Shown: in pieces, positions 1 to 6,516 of the stretch
Layout: each line of letters starts with the position of its first letter
Position numbering within the stretch: the stretch's first letter is position 1
Assembly (NCBI GenBank): GCA_964607135.1
Contig: CAZSIV010000041.1
Location: 1 to 18,286 of the forward strand
Direction of reading: 5' to 3'
Source: Metaruminococcus_A sp964607135
Lineage (GTDB): Bacteria; Bacillota; Clostridia; Oscillospirales; Ruminococcaceae
Length of the DNA stretch: 18,286 bases
The notes under the pieces: generated by a model
Databases searched by the model: none
The model's input: the letters and a program-made list of their open reading frames with translations, nothing else
Told to the model about the DNA's origin: nothing
Position numbers and translations under genes: made by a program

Positions 1-110
1 AGCATTTGTGACAGCAGCCCCTTTGCCTTTAGGGACAGCTCTTTATTGCGCAGATGGTGGTTTGACATGACGGTGTAGCCACGGTTGCGCTCCACGCGGA
101 AAACTGCCAT
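1..110 (-). CDS. Replication-initiator-like HTH protein (DUF6017 type), N-terminal part only
   Basis: Only the first 36 codons lie in the window; the gene runs off the left edge. The minus-strand reading starts MAVFRVERNRGYTVMSN and continues with LSLKAKGLLSQM. This opening is, from memory, characteristic of the helix-turn-helix replication initiator-like proteins (C-terminal DUF6017) of Tn1549-like conjugative elements in gut Firmicutes. They are thought to act in element replication or maintenance by binding DNA. The start is fixed by an AAAGGAG ribosome binding site at 120-126, nine bases before the ATG. Upstream lies a terminator and a long nested inverted repeat, so expression may be controlled in the leader. 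The gene points away from the mobilizable element to its right and probably belongs to a different element. The family call rests on a short N-terminal stretch. Confidence 0.75.
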   Translation of the reverse strand, partial: MAVFRVERNRGYTVMSNHHLRNKELSLKAKGLLSQM

Positions 111-134
111 AGTGTGATACTCCTTTGCGGTAGA

Positions 135-252
135 TTTGTTACGCAGTAGAAGCGCGATTTTGAGGGGTCAGGTATAAACACCTTGCCCCGCCAAAACTGC
201 GCCCGAAAAGCCGCATGGCGCAAGGCTCTTTATGCCCCTACTGCGTAACAAA
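135..252 (-). promoter_or_regulatory. Nested inverted-repeat leader, candidate structured RNA
   Basis: A perfect 15-base inverted repeat (TTTGTTACGCAGTAG at 135-149, complement at 238-252) encloses smaller ordered pairings: GGG(G) 164-167 with 235-238, ATAAA 174-178 with TTTAT 229-233, and CCTTGC 181-186 with GCAAGG 220-225. They are collinear, as in one long imperfect hairpin. It ends nine bases before the ribosome binding site of the initiator-like gene and starts just after a terminator. A second pairing, TTTATGCCC (229-237) with GGGCATAAA (253-261), would compete with the long stem, which is the layout expected of an attenuator or switching leader. The same symmetry could instead serve as a DNA site such as an origin or operator. 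The pairings are seen directly; the role is inferred. Confidence 0.5.
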
Positions 253-258
253 GGGCAT

Positions 259-308
259 AAAAAAAGCGGCGTTCCTTTTCTCCCCGTCGTGGGAGTGAAG
301 AAACGCCG
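259..308 (-). terminator. Rho-independent terminator, minus strand
   Basis: On the minus strand a hairpin (CGGCGTT 267-273 with AACGCCG 302-308, and CTCCC 280-284 with GGGAG 291-295, separated by a partly paired interior) is followed by seven U residues (A run at 259-265). It lies upstream of the initiator-like gene. It therefore either ends an upstream minus-strand transcript or works as a leader terminator for that gene. Confidence 0.75.
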
Positions 309-351
309 TCATGGTCGGTATATGAAATTGTCATTGTAGGGGGTTATCTGT

Positions 352-1062
352 GTGCTGCCCCGTCCGGGCGGCTGGCTCTCGCGGTGCTGCGCATATCAAG
401 GCTCTTTCCGTAAAAGTAGTAAATCGGTAGTAAATTCGGTTGTCCATATCCGCGAAAGTGCCTGTTTTTCAAGGCTTTGCAGAGATAATCAAGGTTGTTA
501 TGGATTAAAAATAAACCGTAACCACATGATTTGCTGTCCTTTCCACAATGATCGGAATCCAAGCATGAAGCTGAATGAGGACTATTTCTATTGTTTCGGC
601 TGTGGAGCCAAGGGGGATGTAATCGACTTCGTGGCGAAACTGTTTGACCTGACGAGCGTGCAAGCAGCACAAAAGCTGGCGTATGACTTCGGCATTGACC
701 CGGACAAGCCGCCTACTGCCGCTGCGCTGCAAAAACCGAAATACCCGTTGGCAAGAGTGTTCCAGAAAGAGGAACTGCACTGTCAACGGGTATTGTGCGA
801 TTATCTGCACCTTCTGGAACGCTGGAAGGTGCAGTACGTACCCAAGACACAGGAAGATACCATTGATGACCGCTTTGTGGAAGCCTGTCAGATGCACGAC
901 TATATTGAGTATCTGACAGACATTCTGACCTTTGCGGATTTGGAAGTCCGTGTAAAGGCTGTGGATATGCTCTGCAAGGACGGGACAATTAGCAGATTGG
1001 AAAAGCGTTTGAAACGCTTGGAAAAGGAGGTGGATGACCATGAAGAACAGGAAGCTGCATGA
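352..1062 (+). CDS. CHC2 zinc-finger primase protein, N-terminus replaced
   Basis: CHC2 zinc-binding domains are found at the N-terminus of DnaG-type primases and as separate proteins in mobile elements, where they bind template DNA. The ligands are visible: CPFH (C62, H65) and CFGC (C81, C84), followed by the conserved GDVIDF. The C-terminal part, about residues 120-236, is helical and highly charged with no recognized catalytic primase domain. The reading begins at a GTG preceded by AGGGGG eight bases upstream. However, residues 1 to about 49 do not resemble the family; normal members have a short helix running into YGLKV. The family-like sequence starts abruptly at Y50 (base 499), so this looks like a junction of two elements. 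The end overlaps the start of the helicase gene by 23 bases, implying translational coupling. Whether the chimeric start is used is uncertain. Confidence 0.7.
   Translation: MLPRPGGWLSRCCAYQGSFRKSSKSVVNSVVHIRESACFSRLCRDNQGCYGLKINRNHMICCPFHNDRNPSMKLNEDYFYCFGCGAKGDVIDFVAKLFDLTSVQAAQKLAYDFGIDPDKPPTAAALQKPKYPLARVFQKEELHCQRVLCDYLHLLERWKVQYVPKTQEDTIDDRFVEACQMHDYIEYLTDILTFADLEVRVKAVDMLCKDGTISRLEKRLKRLEKEVDDHEEQEAA
416..438 (+). repeat. Short tandem direct repeat
   Basis: Two adjacent copies of GTAGTAAATCG and GTAGTAAATTCG lie between the initiator-like gene and the CHC2 fragment. They could be iteron-like binding sites, but two copies are too few to claim that. Confidence 0.4.
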
Positions 1063-2455
1063 TATGAATATGCCGGTATGGTTTGATGGCACGAATATCA
1101 ATGAAGCTCTTTTCTGTGATGAATTTCTAAGCTGTCACAAGATACTCTTTTCTAATGGTGTGTTCTTCACACCGGATGGCAGAGTAACCGACGAGCTTCC
1201 GCTCCGTGGGGAGATTTACGAAAAATTGAAGTGTTGTGCAGTGAACAACATCCCAAGAAAAATCACAAACATTCTGGAAGTAATGAAGTTGGCGGCTCAT
1301 GTGGAGGACTTTACGCCAGAGGCTGACAGAATCCATCTGGCAAACGGCACATTGAAGCTGGATGGCAGTTTTACTGAGGGCAGACCAGAGATTGTCCGAA
1401 GCAGGTTGCCGGTAGCCTATCGCCCTGATGTACCAACTCCCGTCCGTTGGCTGTCTTTCTTGGATGGGTTACTGTATGCAGAGGATATTCCCACTTTGCA
1501 GGAGTATATCGGTTATTGTCTGATTCCCAGCAACAAGGGGCAGCGTATGATGGTCATCAAGGGCAGTGGCGGCGAGGGTAAGTCCCAGATTGGTGCTGTG
1601 TTGGATGCGCTGCTCGACAGTAACATGAAAGATGGCAGTATCGGTAAAATTTCTGAAAATCGCTTTGCTAGAGCAGACCTTGAACACATACTGCTTTGTG
1701 TGGACGATGATATGCGCATGGAAGCTCTGCGGCAGACCAACTATGTTAAGTCCATTGTTACCGCACAGGGGAAAATGGACTTGGAACGCAAGGGAAAGCA
1801 GAGTTATCAGGGCTGGATGTTCGCACGTCTGCTGGCGTTCTCCAACGGAGATTTGCAAGCACTATATGATCGCAGCGACGGTTTTTACCGCAGACAGCTT
1901 GTACTGACTACCAAAGAAAAGCCGATTGACCGAGTGGATGACCCTGACCTTGCTGAAAAGATGAAAATGGAAGCCGAAGGTATCTTCCTTTGGGCGTTTG
2001 AGGGCTTGCAACGGCTTGTAGATAATAACTTCAAATTTACAGAGAGCCAGCGCACAAAGGATAATCGGGAAGCAGTCAAACGAGATAACAACAATGTTTT
2101 CGACTTTCTGGACTCTGAAGGTTATATTCGTTTGAAAGCAGAATCGACGATCAGCGCCAAAGACTTATACGAAATTTATCGGATGTGGTGTGAGGAAAAC
2201 GGCCTGGCTTCCTTGAAAAAGCGTAGTTTCAGTGATGCAGTGATTGCTGTCCAGACAAAATACAATCTGGAACATAGTAATAATATCACGAATTCAGCAG
2301 GACGGCGGGTATGGGGTTTCTTCGGTATTGAAGCTATCGCCAGACCCAATATAAATGGTTTTATGATGTTTCGGAGCATACGTACGTACCGGAAGACTGG
2401 GACGATTGATTTTCTGGTACGTATGTACGCAGTGTTTTACCGCAGATACCTGTAA
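1040..2455 (+). CDS. D5/P4-type phage-plasmid primase, SF3 helicase
   Basis: This is a replicative helicase of the superfamily 3 type found in phages and integrative elements, which unwinds element DNA, usually alongside a primase. A Walker A motif, GSGGEGKS, lies near residue 176, and a Walker B-like ILLCVDDD follows about 50 residues later. The N-terminal part (D5_N-like region, LANGTLKLDG) precedes the ATPase core. The ATG at 1040 is preferred over the one at 1034 because AAGGAGG at 1024-1030 is nine bases away from it. The gene overlaps the CHC2 gene, which likely works with it. The C-terminus is odd: after GFMMFRS the frame gives a basic, unlikely tail. A second frame (from base 2377) reads HTYVPEDWDD then stop, which looks more natural, so a one-base frameshift near 2370-2377 is possible. 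The ATPase domain is unaffected. Confidence 0.85.
   Translation: MKNRKLHDMNMPVWFDGTNINEALFCDEFLSCHKILFSNGVFFTPDGRVTDELPLRGEIYEKLKCCAVNNIPRKITNILEVMKLAAHVEDFTPEADRIHLANGTLKLDGSFTEGRPEIVRSRLPVAYRPDVPTPVRWLSFLDGLLYAEDIPTLQEYIGYCLIPSNKGQRMMVIKGSGGEGKSQIGAVLDALLDSNMKDGSIGKISENRFARADLEHILLCVDDDMRMEALRQTNYVKSIVTAQGKMDLERKGKQSYQGWMFARLLAFSNGDLQALYDRSDGFYRRQLVLTTKEKPIDRVDDPDLAEKMKMEAEGIFLWAFEGLQRLVDNNFKFTESQRTKDNREAVKRDNNNVFDFLDSEGYIRLKAESTISAKDLYEIYRMWCEENGLASLKKRSFSDAVIAVQTKYNLEHSNNITNSAGRRVWGFFGIEAIARPNINGFMMFRSIRTYRKTGTIDFLVRMYAVFYRRYL
2376..2430 (+). other. Imperfect hairpin upstream of relaxase, oriT candidate
   Basis: Bases 2376-2390 pair with 2416-2430 (13 Watson-Crick pairs, one G-T, one mismatch) around a 25-base loop. 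It lies at the end of the helicase gene, 50 bases before the MobV relaxase gene. MobV relaxases usually nick next to inverted repeats just upstream of their own gene, which makes this a candidate origin of transfer. No pMV158-like nick consensus is visible, so the assignment is inference. Confidence 0.3.
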
Positions 2456-2480
2456 TAGAGAAAATGGAGGTAAAGAATAA

Positions 2481-3461
2481 ATGTCAAAACCACAATATGC
2501 AATTCTCCGCTTTGCCAAGTACAAAGGACCGGAGATTTCCAATATTGAAGCGCACAACGAGCGCACCAAAGAGAAATACGCCAGCAATCCCGATATTGAC
2601 AGGAGTCGCACACATCTTAATTTCCATTTGATTGAACCGGAGGGGCGGTATCGCAAGCTGGCTGAACAGCAGATTAAAGAAGCCGGTTGTCGTACCCGTT
2701 CTGACAGTGTGCGGTTAGTGGAAACTCTTGTGACTGCTACGCCGGAGTTTTTTAAGGGTAAGAAAAATTCTGAAATCAGAGCCTATTTTCAGGCAGCATT
2801 GGATTTTATGGGGCAAAATCAAGACTCGAAAACAATCATATCTGCTGCGGTGCATATGGACGAGAAAACGCCACATATGCACCTTTCTTTTGTCCCGCTG
2901 ACACAGGAGGGACGACTTTGTGCCAAAGAGATTTTAGGAAACAAGAAAAAACTGACCCAGTGGCAGGATAAGTTCTGGGAACACATGGTTAAAATGTTCC
3001 CTGATCTGGAACGTGGCGAGAGTGCCAGTAAAACAGGACGTGACCACATCCCGTCGAGGGTGTTCAAAGAAATGACCCGTCTGACCAAGCAGAAAGCAAA
3101 GCTGGAAGAATTGCTTTCCGGTGTCAATGCGTTCAATGCTAAGGGTAAGGCGGCGGAGATTGGGAAACTGTTGGATAAATATATCCCCGCTGTGGAGCAG
3201 ATGCACACTACGCTGAAAAAATACAATGTGGCGTTTACCACTACAACTACTGAGAACAAGAAGTTGAAAAAGAAAAACGAACAGTTATCGGAATCCTTGG
3301 AGGAAGCTACTCAGGAAAGCACTTTGAAGAAGCTGGCAGATGCCAAGCTGCATCGGGACTATGAAGATGCTCTCGCACTGCTCGACCGTATTCCCCAAGA
3401 AGTGATCGCAGAGTACATGAATAAACCGGGAAGAGGGAGGGTAAATGCCTATGATAGATGA
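2481..3461 (+). CDS. MobV/Pre family relaxase (plasmid recombination/mobilization enzyme)
   Basis: MobV relaxases nick one strand at oriT, remain covalently bound, and pilot the DNA through a conjugation channel supplied by a helper. The metal-binding signature HMDEKTPHMH (HxDExTPHxH) lies at about residues 125-134, and the N-terminal motif NPDIDRSRTHLNFHL is also present at about 36-50. Residues about 250-300 are lysine- and glutamate-rich and probably coiled-coil, as in the C-terminal dimerization region of this family. At 326 residues it is close to the shorter members. Start: ATG with GGAGG (2466-2470) ten bases upstream. It follows the helicase by 25 bases and overlaps the next small gene, suggesting one transcript from the replication genes through 3618. 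The catalytic residue is a His or Tyr depending on subfamily and was not assigned. Confidence 0.92.
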   Translation: MSKPQYAILRFAKYKGPEISNIEAHNERTKEKYASNPDIDRSRTHLNFHLIEPEGRYRKLAEQQIKEAGCRTRSDSVRLVETLVTATPEFFKGKKNSEIRAYFQAALDFMGQNQDSKTIISAAVHMDEKTPHMHLSFVPLTQEGRLCAKEILGNKKKLTQWQDKFWEHMVKMFPDLERGESASKTGRDHIPSRVFKEMTRLTKQKAKLEELLSGVNAFNAKGKAAEIGKLLDKYIPAVEQMHTTLKKYNVAFTTTTTENKKLKKKNEQLSESLEEATQESTLKKLADAKLHRDYEDALALLDRIPQEVIAEYMNKPGRGRVNAYDR

Positions 3462-3618
3462 GTGGAACGGATTAGCTGTTTTGCTGACAGATTTGATTGA
3501 GAAATATGCTGCGGATTTGGACATTGACTCTTTGCCTGATCCAATTTTTATCGAAAGAGAGAGCGATACAGATAAAAAAGTTCATAAAAAGAATATTGAA
3601 GTAGAAATGGCGGCATGA
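3445..3618 (+). CDS. Small acidic protein of unknown function (57 aa)
   Basis: This open frame begins ATG-CCT-ATG inside the last codons of the relaxase gene (17-base overlap) and ends at TGA 3616-3618. A purine-rich site, GGAGG at 3436-3440, lies four bases before the first ATG and ten before the second, so the real start may be 3451 (55 residues). The protein is helical and acidic at first (EWNGLAVLLTDLIEKYAADL) with a lysine-rich tail. No domain is recognized. Overlap with the relaxase and similar codon use suggest it is translated with it; it could be an accessory mobilization factor, but nothing shows this directly. Confidence 0.55.
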   Translation: MPMIDEWNGLAVLLTDLIEKYAADLDIDSLPDPIFIERESDTDKKVHKKNIEVEMAA

Positions 3619-3624
3619 TATAAT
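3596..3624 (+). promoter_or_regulatory. Sigma-A promoter for rhuM-recombinase unit
   Basis: TTGAAG (3596-3601), a 17-base spacer, and TATAAT (3619-3624) with an extended TGA just before it. It lies at the end of the small gene and points at the RhuM gene, so RhuM and the recombinase can be expressed separately from the replication and mobilization genes. Confidence 0.75.
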
Positions 3625-3646
3625 AAACGTGTAATCAATGTCCAAA

Positions 3647-3683
3647 CTCTGTGCGGAAAGAGGAAAATTTTTTCTGCACAGAG
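3647..3683 (+). other. Stem-loop in the rhuM leader
   Basis: CTCTGTGCGGAAA (3647-3659) pairs with TTTCTGCACAGAG (3671-3683), 13 pairs including one G-U, around an 11-base loop. It begins about 15 bases after the expected transcription start and ends about 15 bases before the GAGGG ribosome binding site. It has no U-run, so it is not a terminator; it may stabilize the message or control translation. Confidence 0.55.
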
Positions 3684-3710
3684 ATACATAAAGAAAATGA
3701 GGGAAACGAT

Positions 3711-4715
3711 ATGGACAATTATGAAGCAGTAGAAAAAAAGTCGGATATTATTATTTATACAACGGAAGATGGATTAGCAAAAATTGAAGCCACTTTTGAT
3801 GGAGATACGGTGTGGCTGTCTATTGACCAAATGGCGGAGTTATTTCAGAGAGATCGGAGTGTCATTGGTAAGCACGTCAGAAATATCTTCAAAGAAGGAG
3901 AATTACAGAAAGAATCAGTGTGGGCAAAATTTGCCTATACTGCCGCTGACGGAAAAGTATACGATGTGGATTACTATAATCTGGACGTTATTATTTCTGT
4001 TGGCTACCGAGTAAAGTCCAAACGTGGTACTCAGTTTCGTATCTGGGCAACGGGCATTTTGAAAGAATATATGCGAAAAGGCTTTGCTTTAGATGACGAG
4101 CGCCTGAAAAATTTAGGTGGTGGCGGCTACTTCAAGGAACTGCTGGAAAGAATTCGTGATATTCGTGCATCTGAGAAAGTATTTTATCGGCAGGTACTTG
4201 AAATCTATGCTACCAGTATTGATTATGACCCAAAAGCGGATATATCAATTCAGTTTTTCAAAAAAGTGCAGAATAAAATTCATTATGCCATTCATGGTCA
4301 GACTGCGGCAGAGGTAATTTATAATCGGGCAGATGCAGAAAAAGAATTTATGGGACTTACTGCTTTTTCAGGTAAACAGCCGACTTTGAGAGAAGCTGTT
4401 GTTGCAAAAAATTATTTGAATGAAAAAGAACTTCGGGCGATGGGACAACTTGTATCCGGTTATTTGGATTTTGCGGAACGTCAGGCGGAGCGTGAACAGG
4501 CTATGACCATGCACGACTGGGCAGAACATTTGGACAGAATTCTAACCATGAGTGGTGAGCAGTTATTGGTTGGTAACGGAAGCGTTTCACATAAACAGGC
4601 AGTCGATAAAGCGACCGACGAATATAGAAAATATAAAGCTAAGACCCTTAGCGAAGTAGAGCAGGACTATTTGGATTCGATTAAAATGTTGGGGCAAAAG
4701 ATAGATAAGAATTGA
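3711..4715 (+). CDS. RhuM family protein (virulence-protein-like)
   Basis: RhuM proteins were named from a Salmonella pathogenicity-island gene. Relatives are spread across bacterial mobile elements and their biochemical role is not established. Family hallmarks are visible: IIIYTTEDG and TVWLSIDQMAELFQRDRSVIGKHVRNIF near residues 13-60, a KxYDVDYYNLDVIISVGYRVKSKRGTQFRIWAT stretch read here as two parts (YDVDYYNLDVIISVGY, then RVKSKRGTQFRIWAT) at 84-114, and a helical C-terminal half ending at 334 residues. The segment about 36-62 looks like a DNA-binding winged-helix. Start: ATG 3711 with GAGGG (3699-3703) seven bases upstream; an upstream in-frame GTG at 3651 sits inside the leader hairpin and lacks a site. 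It has its own promoter and is followed closely by the recombinase, marking it as cargo or an accessory regulator of the element. Confidence 0.88.
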   Translation: MDNYEAVEKKSDIIIYTTEDGLAKIEATFDGDTVWLSIDQMAELFQRDRSVIGKHVRNIFKEGELQKESVWAKFAYTAADGKVYDVDYYNLDVIISVGYRVKSKRGTQFRIWATGILKEYMRKGFALDDERLKNLGGGGYFKELLERIRDIRASEKVFYRQVLEIYATSIDYDPKADISIQFFKKVQNKIHYAIHGQTAAEVIYNRADAEKEFMGLTAFSGKQPTLREAVVAKNYLNEKELRAMGQLVSGYLDFAERQAEREQAMTMHDWAEHLDRILTMSGEQLLVGNGSVSHKQAVDKATDEYRKYKAKTLSEVEQDYLDSIKMLGQKIDKN

Positions 4716-4718
4716 AAT

Positions 4719-4737
4719 GTGCCACAGCCCGTGGCAC
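4719..4737 (+). other. Perfect short hairpin between rhuM and recombinase
   Basis: GTGCCAC (4719-4725) and GTGGCAC (4731-4737) flank a five-base loop, starting three bases after the RhuM stop and ending four bases before the recombinase ribosome binding site. There is no U-run. It may tune recombinase translation or be a recombinase or regulator binding site. Confidence 0.5.
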
Positions 4738-4753
4738 AAATGAGGTATCCGCT

Positions 4754-6472
4754 ATGAAGAAAGAAAAGATGAAAGTATATCTATACACAAGAGTATCCAC
4801 CGCCATGCAGATTGATGGTTATTCTCTGGACGCACAAAAATCCCGCATGAAAGCCTATGCTGATTTCAATGATTATGAGATTGTAGGCGAATATGAGGAT
4901 GCCGGTAAGTCTGGAAAGTCGATTGAGGGCAGAGTCCAGTTCAATCAGATGATGGAGGATATTAAGTCCGGAAAAGACGGTATTTCTTATGTCCTAGTAT
5001 TCAAACTCTCCCGCTTCGGCAGAAATGCCGCCGATGTATTGTCTACCTTACAGGTTATGCAGGACTTTGGAGTAAACCTGATTTGCGTGGAAGATGGAAT
5101 TGATTCTTCCAAGGATGCGGGCAAACTGATGATTTCTGTGTTGTCAGCAGTTGCGGAGATTGAACGTGAAAATATTCGTGTTCAGACAATGGAAGGGCGT
5201 ATTCAGAAAGCCAAAGAGGGCAAATGGAACGGCGGGTTTGCTCCTTACGGCTATAAACTGGAAAAAGGACAGCTTTTCATCAATGAGGAAGAAGCGGTTG
5301 CAATCCGCACAATCTTTGATCAGTATGTGCATACCGATATGGGGGCAAATGGTCTTGCTAAATATCTTGAACAGCATGGGATTCATAAAATTCCAAGGCA
5401 AAATGGGAAAAATCCCCTTTTTGATGCGGCACTTATCCGGCGAATACTGAAAAATCCTGTTTACTGCGGAAAAATCGCCTATGGCAGACGTAGAACGGAA
5501 AAAGTGCATGGCACAAGGAATGATTATCGGCTTGTGGAGCAGGATGATTATTTGTTGGTGGAGGGTCAGCACGAGGGTATTGTGTCTGAAGAACTTTGGC
5601 ACGAGGCACAGGTAAAGCTACTGGCACAAGCTGAAAAATATGAACACGTAAACCGTGGCAAAGATACCAAGGTGCATCTCCTGTCCGGCATCGTCAAATG
5701 CCCTATTTGTGGAGCTGGGATGTATGGCAATAAGAGCATCAAACACAAATCGGACGGAACAAAGTACAAGGATTTCTTTTATTATGGTTGCAAACATCGG
5801 ACTATGACCCGTGGGCATAAATGTGACTATAAAAAACAGATCAATGAAGAACTGTTGGATAATGCAGTGGCAGAGGTCATTGTGAAGCTGGTCAGCAATC
5901 CGAAATTTGCCGCTATGATGCAGGAAAAAATCAATATGAAGGTAGATATTACCGCTATTGAACAGGAAATCGTCACTTATGAAAAACAACTTCGGCAGAG
6001 TTATTCAGTGAAATCTAAGCTGATGGATGAAATCGACTCCCTTGACCCTGACGATAAACACTATGTCAAACGCAAGGCAGACCTTGATGACCGTCTTTAC
6101 AAGATGTATGATAAAATTGAAGATACAGAAAACTTGTTGATTGCCGCCAGAGCAAAGAAAATGGCAATCGAAGCAGAGAAACTGACCGGAGATAATATCT
6201 ATAAGGTATTGATTTATTTTGAGAAGTTATATGCTGTGATGGATGAGCAGGAACGGCGGCAGCTGATGGAAGCACTGATTTCAGAAGTGCAGATTTTTGA
6301 GGAACGGCAGCCTAACGGTCAGTGGCTGAAATCTATCAAGTTCAAGCTTCCGATTATTGAAGAAGATATAGAAATGAGTTTGGACAACGATGCACATATT
6401 GAGTGCGTGATTTTGATGTCAAAAAATAATGGCAGAAAAATATCCGACAAAAAACGGAATGGCTACAAATAG
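4754..6472 (+). CDS. Large serine recombinase (integrase of the element)
   Basis: Large serine recombinases integrate and excise elements by cutting both att sites, forming 5' phosphoserine links and rotating the halves. Domains: resolvase catalytic domain at about residues 7-155 with YTRVST (nucleophile Ser15) and the arginine-bearing KLSRFGRN at 84-91; recombinase DNA-binding domain at about 160-285 (FAPYGYKL, RRILKNPVYCGK); zinc ribbon with C316, C319, C346 and C357; then a long charged coiled-coil, about 390-470, which in this group controls synapsis direction. At 572 residues it is complete. Start ATG 4754 has GAGG at 4742-4745, eight bases away; an earlier TTG at 4712 overlaps the RhuM stop and has no site. 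Its stop lies within the terminator stem. The attachment site was not identified. Confidence 0.95.
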   Translation: MKKEKMKVYLYTRVSTAMQIDGYSLDAQKSRMKAYADFNDYEIVGEYEDAGKSGKSIEGRVQFNQMMEDIKSGKDGISYVLVFKLSRFGRNAADVLSTLQVMQDFGVNLICVEDGIDSSKDAGKLMISVLSAVAEIERENIRVQTMEGRIQKAKEGKWNGGFAPYGYKLEKGQLFINEEEAVAIRTIFDQYVHTDMGANGLAKYLEQHGIHKIPRQNGKNPLFDAALIRRILKNPVYCGKIAYGRRRTEKVHGTRNDYRLVEQDDYLLVEGQHEGIVSEELWHEAQVKLLAQAEKYEHVNRGKDTKVHLLSGIVKCPICGAGMYGNKSIKHKSDGTKYKDFFYYGCKHRTMTRGHKCDYKKQINEELLDNAVAEVIVKLVSNPKFAAMMQEKINMKVDITAIEQEIVTYEKQLRQSYSVKSKLMDEIDSLDPDDKHYVKRKADLDDRLYKMYDKIEDTENLLIAARAKKMAIEAEKLTGDNIYKVLIYFEKLYAVMDEQERRQLMEALISEVQIFEERQPNGQWLKSIKFKLPIIEEDIEMSLDNDAHIECVILMSKNNGRKISDKKRNGYK

Positions 6473-6486
6473 CCATTCCGTTTTTT
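6449..6486. terminator. Perfect bidirectional terminator between recombinase and ABC gene
   Basis: Bases 6449-6465 and 6470-6486 are perfect complements (17 pairs) around the loop CAAA. A six-A run precedes and a six-T run follows the GC part of the stem, so it can stop transcription in both directions. It contains the recombinase stop codon and lies about 30 bases from the end of the convergent ABC gene, serving both sides of the element boundary. Confidence 0.9.
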
Positions 6487-6516
6487 GCATCTCCGCATAA
6501 TTTTTACAGGCCGCTT

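Larger units (their letters stand above)
499..6486 (+). mobile_element. Integrative mobilizable element (serine recombinase, MobV)
   Basis: The plus-strand block holds replication functions (CHC2 primase fragment and D5-type helicase), a MobV/Pre relaxase, a RhuM-family protein and a large serine recombinase. There are no type IV secretion genes, as expected for an element mobilized by a helper. The left limit is set where recognizable CHC2 sequence begins (YGLKINRN, from base 499). The right limit is the terminator overlapping the recombinase stop; the edge could extend to 6516, where the convergent ABC gene ends. I found no matching attachment sites at the two ends. The leftward neighbour looks like a second, conjugative element, so the insertion may be nested or rearranged. 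Confidence 0.7.

Noticed and set aside
29..223. Minus-strand 64-codon frame beginning MRHAAF
   Set aside because: It overlaps the initiator-like gene start in another frame and runs through the nested inverted repeat; it has no clear ribosome binding site.
344..1101. Two minus-strand frames (344-670, 505-1101) opposite the CHC2 gene
   Set aside because: The opposite strand encodes a recognizable zinc-finger protein; these frames have no domain and no ribosome binding site.
4719..4737. Hairpin as a terminator between RhuM and the recombinase
   Set aside because: There is no U run on either strand, so it is listed as a hairpin only.
480..6516. Matching attachment-site repeats at the two ends of the element
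   Set aside because: By eye, no shared core longer than a few bases was found between about 480-505 and 6487-6516.
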